Of a stretch of DNA of 64,000 bases, positions 1 through 8,191 are shown one piece after another. The stretch is from Streptomyces pyxinicus (GTDB lineage Bacteria > Actinomycetota > Actinomycetes > Streptomycetales > Streptomycetaceae): assembly GCF_024753135.1 (NCBI RefSeq), contig NZ_JANUGP010000011.1, positions 1-64,000 on the forward strand, given 5' to 3'. Within the stretch, counting starts at the first letter, position 1, and the number at the start of each line of letters is the position of its first letter. A program made the position numbers and the translations under genes. The notes beneath the pieces are model-generated. The model made no database searches. It was given only the letters and a program-made list of their open reading frames with translations, and was not told the DNA's origin.

Positions 1-26
1 ACTTCCGGGTCCTTTAGGGTCGAGCT

Positions 27-671
27 ATGCGCTATGACCTCATCATCTTCGACAACGACGGTGTCCTCGTGGACAGTGAGCCGATCTCCAACCGGCTGCT
101 GGCCGGCTATCTGACCGAGCTGGGGCACCCGACGTCGTACGAGGACTCGATACGGGACTACATGGGCTCGGCGATGCACCGGATCCACGACCTGGTGCTG
201 GAGCGGACCGGGCGGCGGCTCCCCGAGGACTTCGACGACGTCTTCCACGCCCGTGTCTTCGCCGCCTTCGAGCGGGAGTTGAAGCCGGTGGCCGGTGTCG
301 CCGGGGTGCTGGAGAAGCTGGCGGCGGACGGGACGCCGTACTGCGTGGCCTCCTCCGGGAGCCATGAGCGGATCAGGGTCGGGCATCGGACGACCGGGCT
401 CGACCGGTGGTTCCCGGAAGAGCGGGTCTTCAGTTCGCAGGACGTGGGCCGGGGGAAGCCGGCGCCGGACCTCTTCCTGTACGCGGCCGAGCGGATGGGG
501 GTCGCCCCGGGGCGGTGCCTGGTGATCGAGGATTCGCCGCTCGGGGTGCAGGCCGCCGTCGCCGCAGGTATGGACGTGTACGGCTTCACCGCGATGACGC
601 CCGCCGCCAGGCTCGCCGGTGCGGACCAACTGTTCGATGACCTGGGAGACTTGGCTGACCTGCTGGTATGA
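27..671 (+). CDS. HAD family hydrolase, phosphoglucomutase/phosphatase-like
   Basis: A 214-residue cytosolic HAD phosphohydrolase. Motif I is the DNDGV at residues 9-13, with nucleophile D9 and acid/base D11. Motif II is the serine pair at 109-110, motif III is K144 in GRGKPAPD, and motif IV is the acidic pair E168/D169. The DGVLVDSE opening and helical cap between motifs I and II match the beta-phosphoglucomutase/phosphoglycolate phosphatase branch, which acts on small sugar phosphates. Length is normal for that branch. The substrate cannot be read from sequence. No strong Shine-Dalgarno is visible before the ATG, but the alignment to the family starts right there. Confidence 0.88.
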   Translation: MRYDLIIFDNDGVLVDSEPISNRLLAGYLTELGHPTSYEDSIRDYMGSAMHRIHDLVLERTGRRLPEDFDDVFHARVFAAFERELKPVAGVAGVLEKLAADGTPYCVASSGSHERIRVGHRTTGLDRWFPEERVFSSQDVGRGKPAPDLFLYAAERMGVAPGRCLVIEDSPLGVQAAVAAGMDVYGFTAMTPAARLAGADQLFDDLGDLADLLV

Positions 672-692
672 CCCGTGGCATCGGGCGGGGCC

Positions 693-704
693 TGACATTT
701 GTCA
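693..704. promoter_or_regulatory. inverted repeat TGACATTTGTCA upstream of membrane protein gene
   Basis: A perfect 5-bp-arm palindrome, TGACA-TT-TGTCA, lies 60 bp before the ATG of the VC0807-like gene. It could be an operator or overlap a promoter. No cognate regulator is adjacent, so this is a weak inference. Confidence 0.35.
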
Positions 705-764
705 TGCGGACCTCCGGACGATCGTTTCTGTCGGCGGACCCCCCGCGGCGACGAAGCTGAGGGC

Positions 765-1505
765 ATGACGAAGAACGCGGGGAACCAGGTCCAGAACCGG
801 AAGCAGAAGAACAACCCGAGCATGCTGGAGAACTTCCGGCCGCTGCTCATCGACGTGGCGGTGCCGCTCGGGTCGTACTACGTCCTCAAGGACGGGGCCG
901 GGATGAGCACCTTCGCCGCGCTCGCCTGGAGCAGCGTGGTGCCGGCGGCGCGGACCGGGTGGGGGCTGGTCAGGGAGCGGCGGACCAACGCGCTGGCCGC
1001 GCTCATCCTGGTGGTGAACGTCGTCTCGCTGCTGCTGAGCTTCGTCTCCGGTGACCCCCGGCTGATGCTCGCCAAGGACAGCGGGGTCAGCAGCACGGTC
1101 GCCCTCGGCATCCTGGTCTCCGTGGCGCTCGGGAAGCCGATGATGACCGAGGGCTTGAAGCCGTTCCTCGTCAAGGGCGACGCCGAGAAGGAAGCCGCGT
1201 GGGAGCGGCTCGTGTCCGGTGCGGCGACCGGGTCGGTGGCCTTCCGGAGCAGGGAGAAGGCGTTCTCGGTCGTGTGGGGTGTGGCGCTGTTCACCGAGTG
1301 CGTGGCGCGGATCGTGGGGGCGTACACGCTCCCCGTGGACACCATGGTGTGGCTCGGCTCGGTCATCCTGATCGGCACGATGGTGATCACCGTGCTGATC
1401 AGCGGCAGGGTGGCCGTGGTGCCGCTGGAGCGGCTGGTCGACGCCGAGGTGGCCGCCGGCCGGCCGCGGGAGGCGGAGCGGGCCGGGATGGCCGTCGCCG
1501 CCTGA
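765..1505 (+). CDS. VC0807-family integral membrane protein
   Basis: A 246-residue polytopic membrane protein of unknown function. Hydrophobic stretches are separated by short loops and there are about five or six segments, for example around LLIDVAVPLGSYYVL, LAALILVVNVVSLLLSFV and MVWLGSVILIGTMVITVLI. The N-terminus is polar and rich in Asn, Gln and Lys. The ATG at 765 was preferred over an upstream GTG at 699 because the extra 22 residues are Arg/Pro-rich and would run through the palindrome at 693-704. The family resemblance is to the VC0807 group of uncharacterised membrane proteins. No catalytic motif is visible. Confidence 0.75.
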   Translation: MTKNAGNQVQNRKQKNNPSMLENFRPLLIDVAVPLGSYYVLKDGAGMSTFAALAWSSVVPAARTGWGLVRERRTNALAALILVVNVVSLLLSFVSGDPRLMLAKDSGVSSTVALGILVSVALGKPMMTEGLKPFLVKGDAEKEAAWERLVSGAATGSVAFRSREKAFSVVWGVALFTECVARIVGAYTLPVDTMVWLGSVILIGTMVITVLISGRVAVVPLERLVDAEVAAGRPREAERAGMAVAA

Positions 1506-1527
1506 GGACCGGCCGGTGGCGGAACGG

Positions 1528-1573
1528 CAAAGGTGAAGGAAATTCATCTTTGGCTGGACCTACCCACAGGTAG
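1528..1573. promoter_or_regulatory. two adjacent inverted repeats before the MFS gene
   Basis: CAAAGGTGAA and TTCATCTTTG (1528-1537 and 1543-1552) form a hairpin with one mismatch. CTACC-caca-GGTAG (1560-1573) follows directly. A TACGCT at 1584-1589 could be a -10 element, putting transcription start at or next to the ATG at 1597, so the transporter mRNA may be leaderless. The repeats could be operators or the end of the upstream gene. This is inference from pattern only. Confidence 0.35.
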
Positions 1574-1596
1574 CCCGGGGCCCTACGCTCGCCGCC

Positions 1597-2820
1597 ATGA
1601 CAGATGTGCTGCGGCGCGGTAGGGCCTCGCTGGCGTTCGGGTTCTTCGCCCAGGGTGTCGCGTTCGCCCTGCTGGTGACGCGCATCCCGGCCATCCAGGA
1701 CCGCTACGGCATCTCCGACGCCCTGCTGCCGGTCTTCCTGGCCGCCGTGCCCGTCCTGGCGGGCGTCGGCAGTGTGGCGACCGAGCACCTGGTGAAGCGG
1801 GTACGGCCCAGCCGGGTGCTGCGCTGGTCCCAGCCGCTGGTGCTGCTGGCGCTGCTCGGGGTCGGGGCCGGCGGACAGGGGCGGATCGCCGCGGTGGCCG
1901 TGGCACTCGGCGCGTTCGGGCTGGCCGTGGGGGCGCTGGACGCCTCGATGAACATGCTCGGGGTGAGCCTCCAGCGGTCGTACGGGCGCAGCATCATGCT
2001 CAGCTTCCATGCCGCGTACAGCCTGGGCGGGATTCTCGGGGCGTCGCTGGCCTGGGTGGGGGCGCACTGGGGGCTCGCGCTGTGGGTGTCGTACCTGCCG
2101 GTGGTGGCCGTGCTGCTGCCGGGGACGCTGATCGGGAGCCGGTGGTACGTCGACGGGCGGACGGCGGCTGCCGAGGACGGTGCCGGGGGGCCGGCGGGCG
2201 GGGCCGTGGTGTTCCGGCTGCTGCTGCCGCTGTGCCTGGTCATGACGTTCGCCTACATCGGCGACTCGACCGTCTCCAACTGGAGCGCGAAGTACCTGAA
2301 GGACGTGCTGGGCAGCTCGGAGCAGCTCGCGACCGTGCCGTACAACGTGTACATGGTGACCACGCTGGCGGGGCGGACCCTGGGGGACTTCGGGGTACGG
2401 CGGTTCGGCGCGGCGGCGGTCGTCCGGCTCGGTTCGCTGGTGGCGGCCGGCGGGTTCGCGGTGGTGGCTCTGGCGCCGGGGGCGTGGGTCGGGATGCTCG
2501 GGTTCACCCTGCTGGGGCTCGGGCTGTGTGTGCTGGTGCCGCAGACGTTCGCCGCGGCCGGGCGGCTGTTCCCGGGGGCCTCGGACGCGGCGATCGCGCG
2601 GCTCAACATCTTCAACTACGTGGGTTTCCTGATCGGTTCGCCCCTGGTGGGGGCGCTCGGGGACACCTGGAGCTACCGGGGCGCGATGCTCGTGCCGATG
2701 GTGTTGGTCCTGGTGACGCTGGGGTACGCCCGGTCGTTCGCCGCTCAACCGGACCGATACGGTGGCGGGCATGAGCGGCCGCGCACAGCTGATGTGGGAC
2801 GAGGCAGTAACGGGCTATGA
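1597..2820 (+). CDS. MFS transporter
   Basis: A 407-residue major facilitator superfamily permease with about twelve hydrophobic segments and short polar loops, and a central loop (GRTAAAEDGAGGPAGG) that splits the two six-helix halves. It probably moves a small solute across the cytoplasmic membrane by proton coupling. The family resemblance is to sugar-efflux-like MFS proteins, but the substrate is unknown. The 3' end overlaps the following deacetylase gene by 50 bp in another frame, so the two are likely co-transcribed and translationally coupled. The start is an ATG just downstream of a possible -10 element, consistent with leaderless initiation. Confidence 0.85.
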   Translation: MTDVLRRGRASLAFGFFAQGVAFALLVTRIPAIQDRYGISDALLPVFLAAVPVLAGVGSVATEHLVKRVRPSRVLRWSQPLVLLALLGVGAGGQGRIAAVAVALGAFGLAVGALDASMNMLGVSLQRSYGRSIMLSFHAAYSLGGILGASLAWVGAHWGLALWVSYLPVVAVLLPGTLIGSRWYVDGRTAAAEDGAGGPAGGAVVFRLLLPLCLVMTFAYIGDSTVSNWSAKYLKDVLGSSEQLATVPYNVYMVTTLAGRTLGDFGVRRFGAAAVVRLGSLVAAGGFAVVALAPGAWVGMLGFTLLGLGLCVLVPQTFAAAGRLFPGASDAAIARLNIFNYVGFLIGSPLVGALGDTWSYRGAMLVPMVLVLVTLGYARSFAAQPDRYGGGHERPRTADVGRGSNGL

Positions 2821-3943
2821 CTTCGGGTCGGACCATCCGATGGATCCGGTCCGGCTGGAGCTGACCCGGAAGCTGGTCGGCGCCTTCGGGCTCGACCGGG
2901 AGATGGACGTCGTCGCCGCGAAGCCGGCCGGGGAGTCGACGCTGCGGCTGGTCCACCGGGAGGACTACATCGACGCCGTGAAGGCCGCGTCCGCCGATCC
3001 GCGGTCGGCGCGCGGGGCGTACGGGCTCGGGACGACCGACGACCCCGCCTTCGCCGGGATGCACGAGGTGTCCGCGCTGATCGCCGGGCAGTCGGTGGGG
3101 GCCGCGGAGGCGGTGTGGCGGGGGGACGCGGACCACGCCGTGAACTTCGCGGGCGGGCTGCACCACGCCATGCCCGGGGGCGCGTCGGGGTTCTGCGTCT
3201 ACAACGACGCGGCGCTGGCCATCGCGCGGTTGCTGGAGCTGGGGGCGGAGCGGGTCGCCTACGTGGACGTGGACGTGCATCACGGGGACGGGGTGCAGGC
3301 GGCGTTCTGGGAGGACCCGCGGGTACTGACGATCTCGCTGCACGAGCATCCCGGGACCTTGTTCCCGGGGAGCGGGTGGCCGCAGGAGACGGGCGCCGGG
3401 GCGGGGGAGGGGGCCGCGGTGAACGTGGCGCTGCCGGCCGGTACCGGGGACGCGGGGTGGGTACGGGCGTTCCACGCGGTGGTGCCGGAGCTGCTGGCCG
3501 GGTTCCGGCCGCAGGTGCTGGTGTCGCAGCACGGGGCGGACACGCACTTCGAGGACCCGCTCGCGCATCTCGCCGTGTCGTTGGACGCGCAGCGGGCGGT
3601 GCAGGTGGCGTGTCACGAGCTGGCGCACGAGTACGCGGACGGGAAGTGGATCGCGCTGGGCGGGGGCGGTTACGCGGTGGTGGAGGTCGTGCCGCGGTCG
3701 TGGACGCATCTGGTGGGGATCGCGGGGGGTCGGCCGGTCGCTCCGGAGACGGTGATTCCGGAGGGGTGGCGGCAGGAGGTGTTCGCGCGGACGCGGGAGT
3801 TGGGGCCGCGGCGGATGACGGACGGGCGGTGGCCGGTGTCGTGGGTGTCCTGGGACGCCGGGTACGATCCCGCGGACCGGTTGGACCAGGCGGTGCTCGC
3901 CACGCGCCGGGCGGCGTTTCCGCTGCGGGGCCTGCTGCCGTGA
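2771..3943 (+). CDS. acuC: AcuC-type acetoin utilization / histone deacetylase family protein
   Basis: A 390-residue zinc-dependent deacetylase of the arginase/histone deacetylase fold. Visible hallmarks are the paired histidines in GGLHHAMPGG, the metal ligands in VDVDVHHGDGVQ, the Asp in SQHGADTH and the glycine-rich GGGGYA loop. Family members remove acetyl or acyl groups from lysine; AcuC acts on acetyl-CoA synthetase in Bacillus. The substrate here is inferred only. The gene overlaps the MFS gene by 50 bp. ATG at 2771 (MSGRAQLMWDEAV) was chosen over GTG at 2762, which adds only three residues. Confidence 0.88.
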   Translation: MSGRAQLMWDEAVTGYDFGSDHPMDPVRLELTRKLVGAFGLDREMDVVAAKPAGESTLRLVHREDYIDAVKAASADPRSARGAYGLGTTDDPAFAGMHEVSALIAGQSVGAAEAVWRGDADHAVNFAGGLHHAMPGGASGFCVYNDAALAIARLLELGAERVAYVDVDVHHGDGVQAAFWEDPRVLTISLHEHPGTLFPGSGWPQETGAGAGEGAAVNVALPAGTGDAGWVRAFHAVVPELLAGFRPQVLVSQHGADTHFEDPLAHLAVSLDAQRAVQVACHELAHEYADGKWIALGGGGYAVVEVVPRSWTHLVGIAGGRPVAPETVIPEGWRQEVFARTRELGPRRMTDGRWPVSWVSWDAGYDPADRLDQAVLATRRAAFPLRGLLP

Positions 3944-3948
3944 CCGTC

Positions 3949-3969
3949 CCAGGGGGCTCCGCCCCCTGG
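3949..3969 (+). terminator. short GC hairpin after acuC
   Basis: CCAGGGGGC, loop TCC, GCCCCCTGG: a perfect 9-bp stem starting 6 bp after the acuC stop. This stem-loop recurs widely downstream of Streptomyces genes and probably ends the transporter/acuC transcript. There is no U-tract, as is usual in this genus. Confidence 0.7.
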
Positions 3970-4057
3970 ACCCCCGTTTGCCCACCCGCCCACCCGTCTC
4001 GGTCGGCTGGATGGATGCCGATAACGCTCGTCGGGGCTCGGTCGGCCGGAGGCGGCC

Positions 4058-4250
4058 GTCGTGGCGCTCCCGGTTCGGTCGGCTGGAGGGGCCGGGCGGG
4101 TTGTGGGGCTCGGGCGGCTGGAGGGATCGGTCGGGCTGTGGGGTTCGGTCGGCTGGTGGGGCCGGGTGGGTTGTGAGGCTCGGTCGGGCTGTGGGGCTCG
4201 GTCGGCCGGTGGGGCCGGGCGGGCTGGGGGGCTCGGTCGGTCGGGCAGGT
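4058..4250. repeat. degenerate 33-36 bp G-rich tandem repeats
   Basis: The gap 3970-4361 holds no convincing gene. Its middle consists of imperfect tandem units that begin with GTCGGCTGG or GTCGGCCGG and end with GGGCTCG, such as GTCGGCTGGAGGGGCCGGG followed by CGGGTTGTGGGGCTCG. There are about five units, some shortened. Open frames across it give only Gly/Arg/Ala/Trp-rich low-complexity translations, so it reads as a minisatellite-like intergenic array. Confidence 0.65.
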
Positions 4251-4361
4251 GCCGTGGCGCCCGCCGCCCGCCACCCGCCGCCCGGCGGCCGTTAGCCCGA
4301 CCGTGCGGGATTCCCGGGGTTCTCGTGCCCGGTGTCGAGCCAATGCGTCACCATCGCTCTC

Positions 4362-5177
4362 GTGTTGACCCCTGATGCCCTGCGTGCCCACCTGCTGGAG
4401 GCCCGGCTCGCCGGGGTGGTCGGGACCGGTCGGGAGGGGAGTCTTCGGCGTTATCGGCTGTTCGCGGCGCGGGATCCCCGGGTGTTGATCGGGATTGATC
4501 CGGAAGGGTCGTGGACCGGACCGGAACTGCTCGCGTTGATGGCGGAGAGGTGCGGGGTTTCGGCCGATCCCCGGCATACTTCGGGAGCGGATGTGATCGA
4601 CCCGGCGCTGACGCTGGCCGCGCTGGACGCCTTCGCGGCCCGGATCGGTGAGGTGGCGCGGCGCGGCGGGCCGGTGCTGTTCGGCACCGGGCATCCGGAG
4701 CGGCTGCTCGGCTTCTACGCCGGCTTGGCGGACGCCCTGTCGGCGGCGGGATGTGAGGTTCTCACCCCCGCGCAGGGTCGCTGTGTCGACATATTGACCC
4801 GGTTCGGTCTACGTACGCACCGACTCGACTACGTACGGGGGATTGCCCTGGTGCGGGAACCGGAAGCCGGGCGCCCCGGTGGTGAGCCGGGTGTCCACAG
4901 CCATTCCCCGCTCCCGGTTCGGGTCGCGCTGGAGGCCGCGGCGGAGTCCGGAGGGCCGCTTCCCGAGCTGGTGGTCGGGGACCACGGGTGGCTCTGCGGC
5001 GCTGGTCAGCTGGGGTTCGCGGCGATCGGGCCGGCCGACAGCGACGATCCCGCGCCGTTCGTGGGGGAGGCGGAGGGACGGGTGGCTGTCACCGTTCCGG
5101 TTGCCGACGGGGCCCGGTCCGACCACTACCTGCCACTGGCCCGCTACGTACTCGAACAAGCCCGTCTGTCCCGGTAG
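4362..5177 (+). CDS. phosphatase-like protein, conserved in Streptomyces
   Basis: A roughly 271-residue soluble protein. Notable stretches are the RRYRLFAARDPRVLIGIDPEG start, GPVLFGTGHPERLLGFYAGLADAL in the middle (an HPER phosphatase-like motif), and a C-terminal PELVVGDHGWLCGAGQLGFAAIGPADSDDP that ends in a paired-aspartate loop. Homologues are usually annotated as phosphatases, but no experimental function is known to me. The likely start is the GTG at 4362 (LTPDALRAHLLEARLAG follows); a longer start at 4332 would add ten poorly conserved-looking residues. It stands upstream of bdtA, 128 bp away, with no visible terminator between. Confidence 0.65.
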   Translation: MLTPDALRAHLLEARLAGVVGTGREGSLRRYRLFAARDPRVLIGIDPEGSWTGPELLALMAERCGVSADPRHTSGADVIDPALTLAALDAFAARIGEVARRGGPVLFGTGHPERLLGFYAGLADALSAAGCEVLTPAQGRCVDILTRFGLRTHRLDYVRGIALVREPEAGRPGGEPGVHSHSPLPVRVALEAAAESGGPLPELVVGDHGWLCGAGQLGFAAIGPADSDDPAPFVGEAEGRVAVTVPVADGARSDHYLPLARYVLEQARLSR

Positions 5178-5230
5178 CCGATGATGGGTGCACCTCTTCC
5201 CCACTCGCATCACCCGCCCCTACATTGGGG

Positions 5231-5258
5231 AGTGAGCACGCAACGACGAAGAGTCACC
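5231..5258 (+). promoter_or_regulatory. candidate BldD site upstream of bdtA
   Basis: AGTGA at 5231-5235 and TCACC at 5254-5258 match the early BldD consensus AGTGA-(n)-TCACC with a variable gap. The site lies about 50 bp before the bdtA ATG. From memory, bdtA was named as a BldD target in S. coelicolor. Sequence alone gives two half-sites, so this is supportive and not conclusive. Confidence 0.5.
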
Positions 5259-5305
5259 GGAAGGGGAAGCCGGTGGCCGTCGAGTGCGGAAGGTGCAGGT
5301 GTGTC

Positions 5306-5518
5306 ATGGCTGCAGCTGGCGAAAGGCCTCTGAACGAGGTCCAGTTCCTGACCGTGGCGGAGGTAGCCACGGTGATGCGAGTGTCCAAGATGACCGTGTA
5401 CCGGCTGGTGCACAGCGGTCATCTGCCCGCGATCCGGGTGGGGCGGTCGTTCCGCGTCCCGGAGCAAGCGGTACACGAGTACCTCCGTGACAGCTATGTG
5501 GGGGTGGAAACCGCCTGA
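5306..5518 (+). CDS. bdtA: BdtA-like helix-turn-helix (excisionase/MerR-type) protein
   Basis: A 70-residue DNA-binding protein. The core FLTVAEVATVMRVSKMTVYRLVHSGHLPAIRVGRSFRVPEQAVHEYL is the classic excisionase-type winged helix-turn-helix (HTH_17): AEVA-MRVS-MTVYRLV is the helix-turn-helix, IRVGRSFRV the wing and VPEQAVHEYL the C-terminal helix. It starts at the ATG at 5306. The gene neighbourhood (bS22-like peptide, SDR, acyltransferase, rsbN, bldN downstream) is the one I associate with bdtA of S. coelicolor. It is expected to act as a transcription factor under BldD control in development; its targets are unknown. Confidence 0.75.
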   Translation: MAAAGERPLNEVQFLTVAEVATVMRVSKMTVYRLVHSGHLPAIRVGRSFRVPEQAVHEYLRDSYVGVETA

Positions 5519-5651
5519 CGGCGCTTCCGGAAGAGCCCGGAACACCCTCGATTACGACCTCGGCGCTCGGTTGGGTAGGCTAGCCCCTCGTAGGTCGTGT
5601 GGGCCCATGGCGCCCAAACAACCGAGTGATGAGAAGTGAGCGAGGGTAGTC

Positions 5652-5750
5652 GTGGGCTCTGTTATCAAGAAGCGGCGCAAGCGGATGGCCAAGAAGAAGC
5701 ACCGCAAGCTGCTCAAGCGCACGCGCGTTCAGCGTCGCAACAAGAAGTAA
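5652..5750 (+). CDS. bS22-like / AURKAIP1-COX24 domain basic peptide
   Basis: A 32-residue, extremely basic protein starting GTG (MGSVIKKRRKRMAKKKHRKL) and ending RVQRRNKK. The KKRRKRMAKKKHRK...RTRVQRR pattern is the AURKAIP1/COX24 C-terminal domain, seen in mitochondrial small-subunit proteins and in the actinobacterial ribosomal protein bS22. It is therefore probably a ribosome-associated protein of the 30S subunit. A GAGCGAGGG purine-rich stretch 8-16 bp upstream serves as ribosome binding site. The gene is too short for most ORF callers. It is followed by a strong hairpin terminator. Confidence 0.85.
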   Translation: MGSVIKKRRKRMAKKKHRKLLKRTRVQRRNKK

Positions 5751-5770
5751 GCGGCGCCGCCAGGCGTGCC

Positions 5771-5809
5771 CCTGTGGCCCCCCACCGACCGACGGTGGGG
5801 GGCCACAGG
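5771..5809 (+). terminator. 17-bp perfect hairpin after bS22-like gene
   Basis: Left arm 5771-5787 (CCTGTGGCCCCCCACCG), 5-nt loop, right arm 5793-5809. All 17 pairs match. It begins 20 bp after the stop codon of the 32-residue gene and is a clear intrinsic terminator. Confidence 0.85.
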
Positions 5810-5945
5810 CATCTGGGGACTTTCGGTCAGGTCGCGTATCGGGGGTCGTCACAGCGCGACGGCGAACCGCTAAGTTGGCCGCACACGGGAACGCGGGGTA
5901 CCGGTAGCGCGGGACGCGGGTTACGCGGGAAGGAAGGCGCTGGTC

Positions 5946-7007
5946 TTGGCGAAGGTCGTGCTCGTCACCGGAGCGGCCCGGCAGCTCGGCGGCCGGTTCG
6001 TGCGGAGCGTCCAGCGGGATCCGGGAGTCGAGCGGGTGATCGCCGTGGACGCGGTGCCGCCGGCCCACCCGCTGGGCGACGCCGAATTCGTCCAGGCCGA
6101 CATCCGGCAGCCGGGCATCGCCCGGGTGCTCGCGGAGACGGGCGCCGACACGGTCGTCCACATGGACGTGACGGGTACCGCCCTGGCCGGCGGCGGCCGG
6201 GCCTCGGTCAAGGAGACCAACGTCATCGGCACCATGCAGCTCCTCGGCGCCTGCCAGAAGTCGCCGGCCCTGCGGCGGCTGGTGGTGAAGTCCAGTACGA
6301 ACGTCTACGGGTCCGCGCCGCGCGACCCGGCCGTCTTCACCGAGACCACCGCGGCCAAGTCGCTGCCCAGCGGCGGCTTCGCGAAGGACGCCGTGGAGGT
6401 CGAGGGGTATGTGCGCGGCTTCGCCCGGCGGCGCCCGGACGTCGCCGTCTGCGTGCTGCGGTTCGCCAACATCCTCGGTCCCGACGCGGACACCCCGCTC
6501 GCCTCGTACTTCTCACTGCCCGTCCTGCCGACCGTGTTCGGCTACGACCCCCGGCTCCAGTTCGTGCACGAGGACGATGTCGTCGAGGTGCTGCGGCTCG
6601 CCTCGCACGAGCCGCGCCGGGGCACGCTGAACAGCGGCACCTTCAACATCGCCGGCGACGGCGTGCTGCTGCTCTCGCAGTGCTCCCGGCGGCTCGGCCG
6701 CCCCACCGTGCCGCTGCTGCTGCCCGCGGTCACCTGGGCCGGCTCGTTGGTCCGTACGCTGGGTATGACGGACTTCTCACCCGAGCAGATCCGGCTGCTC
6801 ACCCACGGGCGGGTGGTGGACACCGTCCAGATGCGCGAGACGCTCGGCTTCACCCCCACCCACACGACCGCGGAGACGTTCGCGGACTTCGCGCGCGGGC
6901 AGGGCCCGGGGCTGCCGCCGCCGGAGACGCTCGCGGGAGCCGTCGACCGGGTCGCCGCGCTGGCCGCGGGGAACCCGGGCCGGCCCACGACGCACAGCGC
7001 CAACTGA
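5946..7007 (+). CDS. NAD-dependent epimerase/dehydratase-family (extended SDR) protein
   Basis: A 353-residue extended SDR, starting TTG. The Rossmann opening is VVLVTGAARQLGGRFV, followed by D-V and VVHMDVTGTA. The substrate-binding half includes VLRFANILGPDAD and FVHEDDVVEVLRLA, typical of sugar-nucleotide epimerases. The expected catalytic YxxxK is not present: the aligned segment reads GGFAKDAVEVEGYV, with Phe in place of Tyr and no Lys four positions on. It may be a non-enzymatic or altered SDR. It is immediately upstream of the acyltransferase gene (14 bp gap), so the two probably form an operon. Confidence 0.8.
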   Translation: MAKVVLVTGAARQLGGRFVRSVQRDPGVERVIAVDAVPPAHPLGDAEFVQADIRQPGIARVLAETGADTVVHMDVTGTALAGGGRASVKETNVIGTMQLLGACQKSPALRRLVVKSSTNVYGSAPRDPAVFTETTAAKSLPSGGFAKDAVEVEGYVRGFARRRPDVAVCVLRFANILGPDADTPLASYFSLPVLPTVFGYDPRLQFVHEDDVVEVLRLASHEPRRGTLNSGTFNIAGDGVLLLSQCSRRLGRPTVPLLLPAVTWAGSLVRTLGMTDFSPEQIRLLTHGRVVDTVQMRETLGFTPTHTTAETFADFARGQGPGLPPPETLAGAVDRVAALAAGNPGRPTTHSAN

Positions 7008-7021
7008 GGAGAGCGGCAACG

Positions 7022-8110
7022 ATGGCGGACGCCAAGGTCATTCCGTTCGACGACGACCGGTCGCGCGGGAACGCCGGGCAGCGCCCGGCCCGCCGCCGGG
7101 CTCCGGGCGGCCGGCGCGCGGGCGGCGAGGGCGCGCGGGCGCGCGGGGCCGGGGACGCCGGGGAACTGGGGGAGGTGCAGTCCCTGCCGGGCCGGGGCCC
7201 GGCGCGGGAGGACGGTGCCGTGCGCCGCGAGGAAAGCCGCGAGGACGGGCCGGCCGAGCCGGCGGGCGGTGGCGGTCTGGAGGCCCGGGTGGCGGCCGGG
7301 CTGGCGTTCCTGCGGCGCCGGCTCACCGGGGAGTACGACGTCGACGACTTCGGTTACGACGAGGAACTGACCGACCAGGTCCTGATGTCGATGCTGCGGC
7401 CGGTGTACGAGAAGTACTTCCGGGTCGAGGTGAAGGGCGTCGAGAACATCCCGGCGAAGGGCGGGGCGCTGATCGTCGCCAACCACTCCGGGACGCTGCC
7501 GCTGGACGGGCTGATGATGCAGGTCGCCGTGCACGACCACCATCCGGCCGGGCGGCACCTGCGGCTGCTCGCGGCCGACCTGGTCTTCGTGCTGCCGGTG
7601 GTCAACGAGCTGGCCCGCAAGCTCGGGCACACCCTGGCCTGCGCGGAGGACGCGGAGCGGCTGCTGGCGCAGGGCGAGCTGGTCGGGGTGATGCCCGAGG
7701 GGTTCAAGGGCATCGGGAAACCCTTCAGCGAGCGGTACAAGCTCCAGCGGTTCGGGCGGGGCGGCTTCGTGTCGACCGCGCTGCGGCAGGGGGCGCCGAT
7801 CATCCCCTGCTCGATCGTCGGGGCCGAGGAGATCTACCCGATGATCGGCAACGCCAAGACGCTGGCCCGGCTGCTGGGCTTCCCGTACTTCCCGCTGACC
7901 CCGACGTTCCCCTGGCTGGGGCCGCTGGGCGCGATCCCGCTGCCGACGAAGTGGACGATCCAGTTCGGGGAGCCGATCCACACGGACGGGTATCCGCCGG
8001 AGGCGGCCGAGGACCCGATGCTGATGTTCAACCTGACCGACCAGGTGCGCGAGCAGATCCAGCACACGCTGTACAAGCTGCTGGTGCAGCGTCGCTCGGT
8101 GTTCTTCTGA
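7022..8110 (+). CDS. lysophospholipid acyltransferase (PlsC-like) family protein
   Basis: A 362-residue protein. Residues 1-85 are a low-complexity Arg/Gly/Ala/Glu-rich extension. The rest is a glycerolipid acyltransferase-like domain: VEGKGVENIP-type entry, NHSGTLPLD active-site motif, LVGVMPEGFKG (the phosphate-binding PEG motif) and APIIPCSIVGAEE. The His and Asp of the active site are six residues apart (HX6D) and not four as in classic PlsC, as occurs in the TMEM68-like branch. Expected to acylate a lipid at the membrane; the acceptor is unknown. It follows the SDR gene by 14 bp and ends at a convergent terminator with rsbN. Confidence 0.82.
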   Translation: MADAKVIPFDDDRSRGNAGQRPARRRAPGGRRAGGEGARARGAGDAGELGEVQSLPGRGPAREDGAVRREESREDGPAEPAGGGGLEARVAAGLAFLRRRLTGEYDVDDFGYDEELTDQVLMSMLRPVYEKYFRVEVKGVENIPAKGGALIVANHSGTLPLDGLMMQVAVHDHHPAGRHLRLLAADLVFVLPVVNELARKLGHTLACAEDAERLLAQGELVGVMPEGFKGIGKPFSERYKLQRFGRGGFVSTALRQGAPIIPCSIVGAEEIYPMIGNAKTLARLLGFPYFPLTPTFPWLGPLGAIPLPTKWTIQFGEPIHTDGYPPEAAEDPMLMFNLTDQVREQIQHTLYKLLVQRRSVFF

Positions 8111-8124
8111 CCCTTGTTCACGAC

Positions 8125-8160
8125 GAAGGGGCGCCCCGCTCGGGAAAGGGGCGCCCCTTC
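8125..8160. terminator. bidirectional hairpin between acyltransferase and rsbN genes
   Basis: GAAGGGGCGCCCC (8125-8137), 10-nt loop, GGGGCGCCCCTTC (8148-8160). A perfect 13-bp stem between convergent genes, able to serve both. Confidence 0.8.
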
Positions 8161-8191
8161 GCGTGCCGTACCGGCCGCGGTCAGACCGGGG

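Noticed and set aside
1399..2772. A 457-codon minus-strand frame over the MFS gene
   Set aside because: Arg/Pro/His-rich composition, no domain, wholly inside the transporter gene on the other strand.
5636..7021. Long in-frame extension upstream of the acyltransferase
   Set aside because: It overlaps the bS22-like gene, its terminator and the SDR gene in other frames. The ATG at 7022 begins the real protein.
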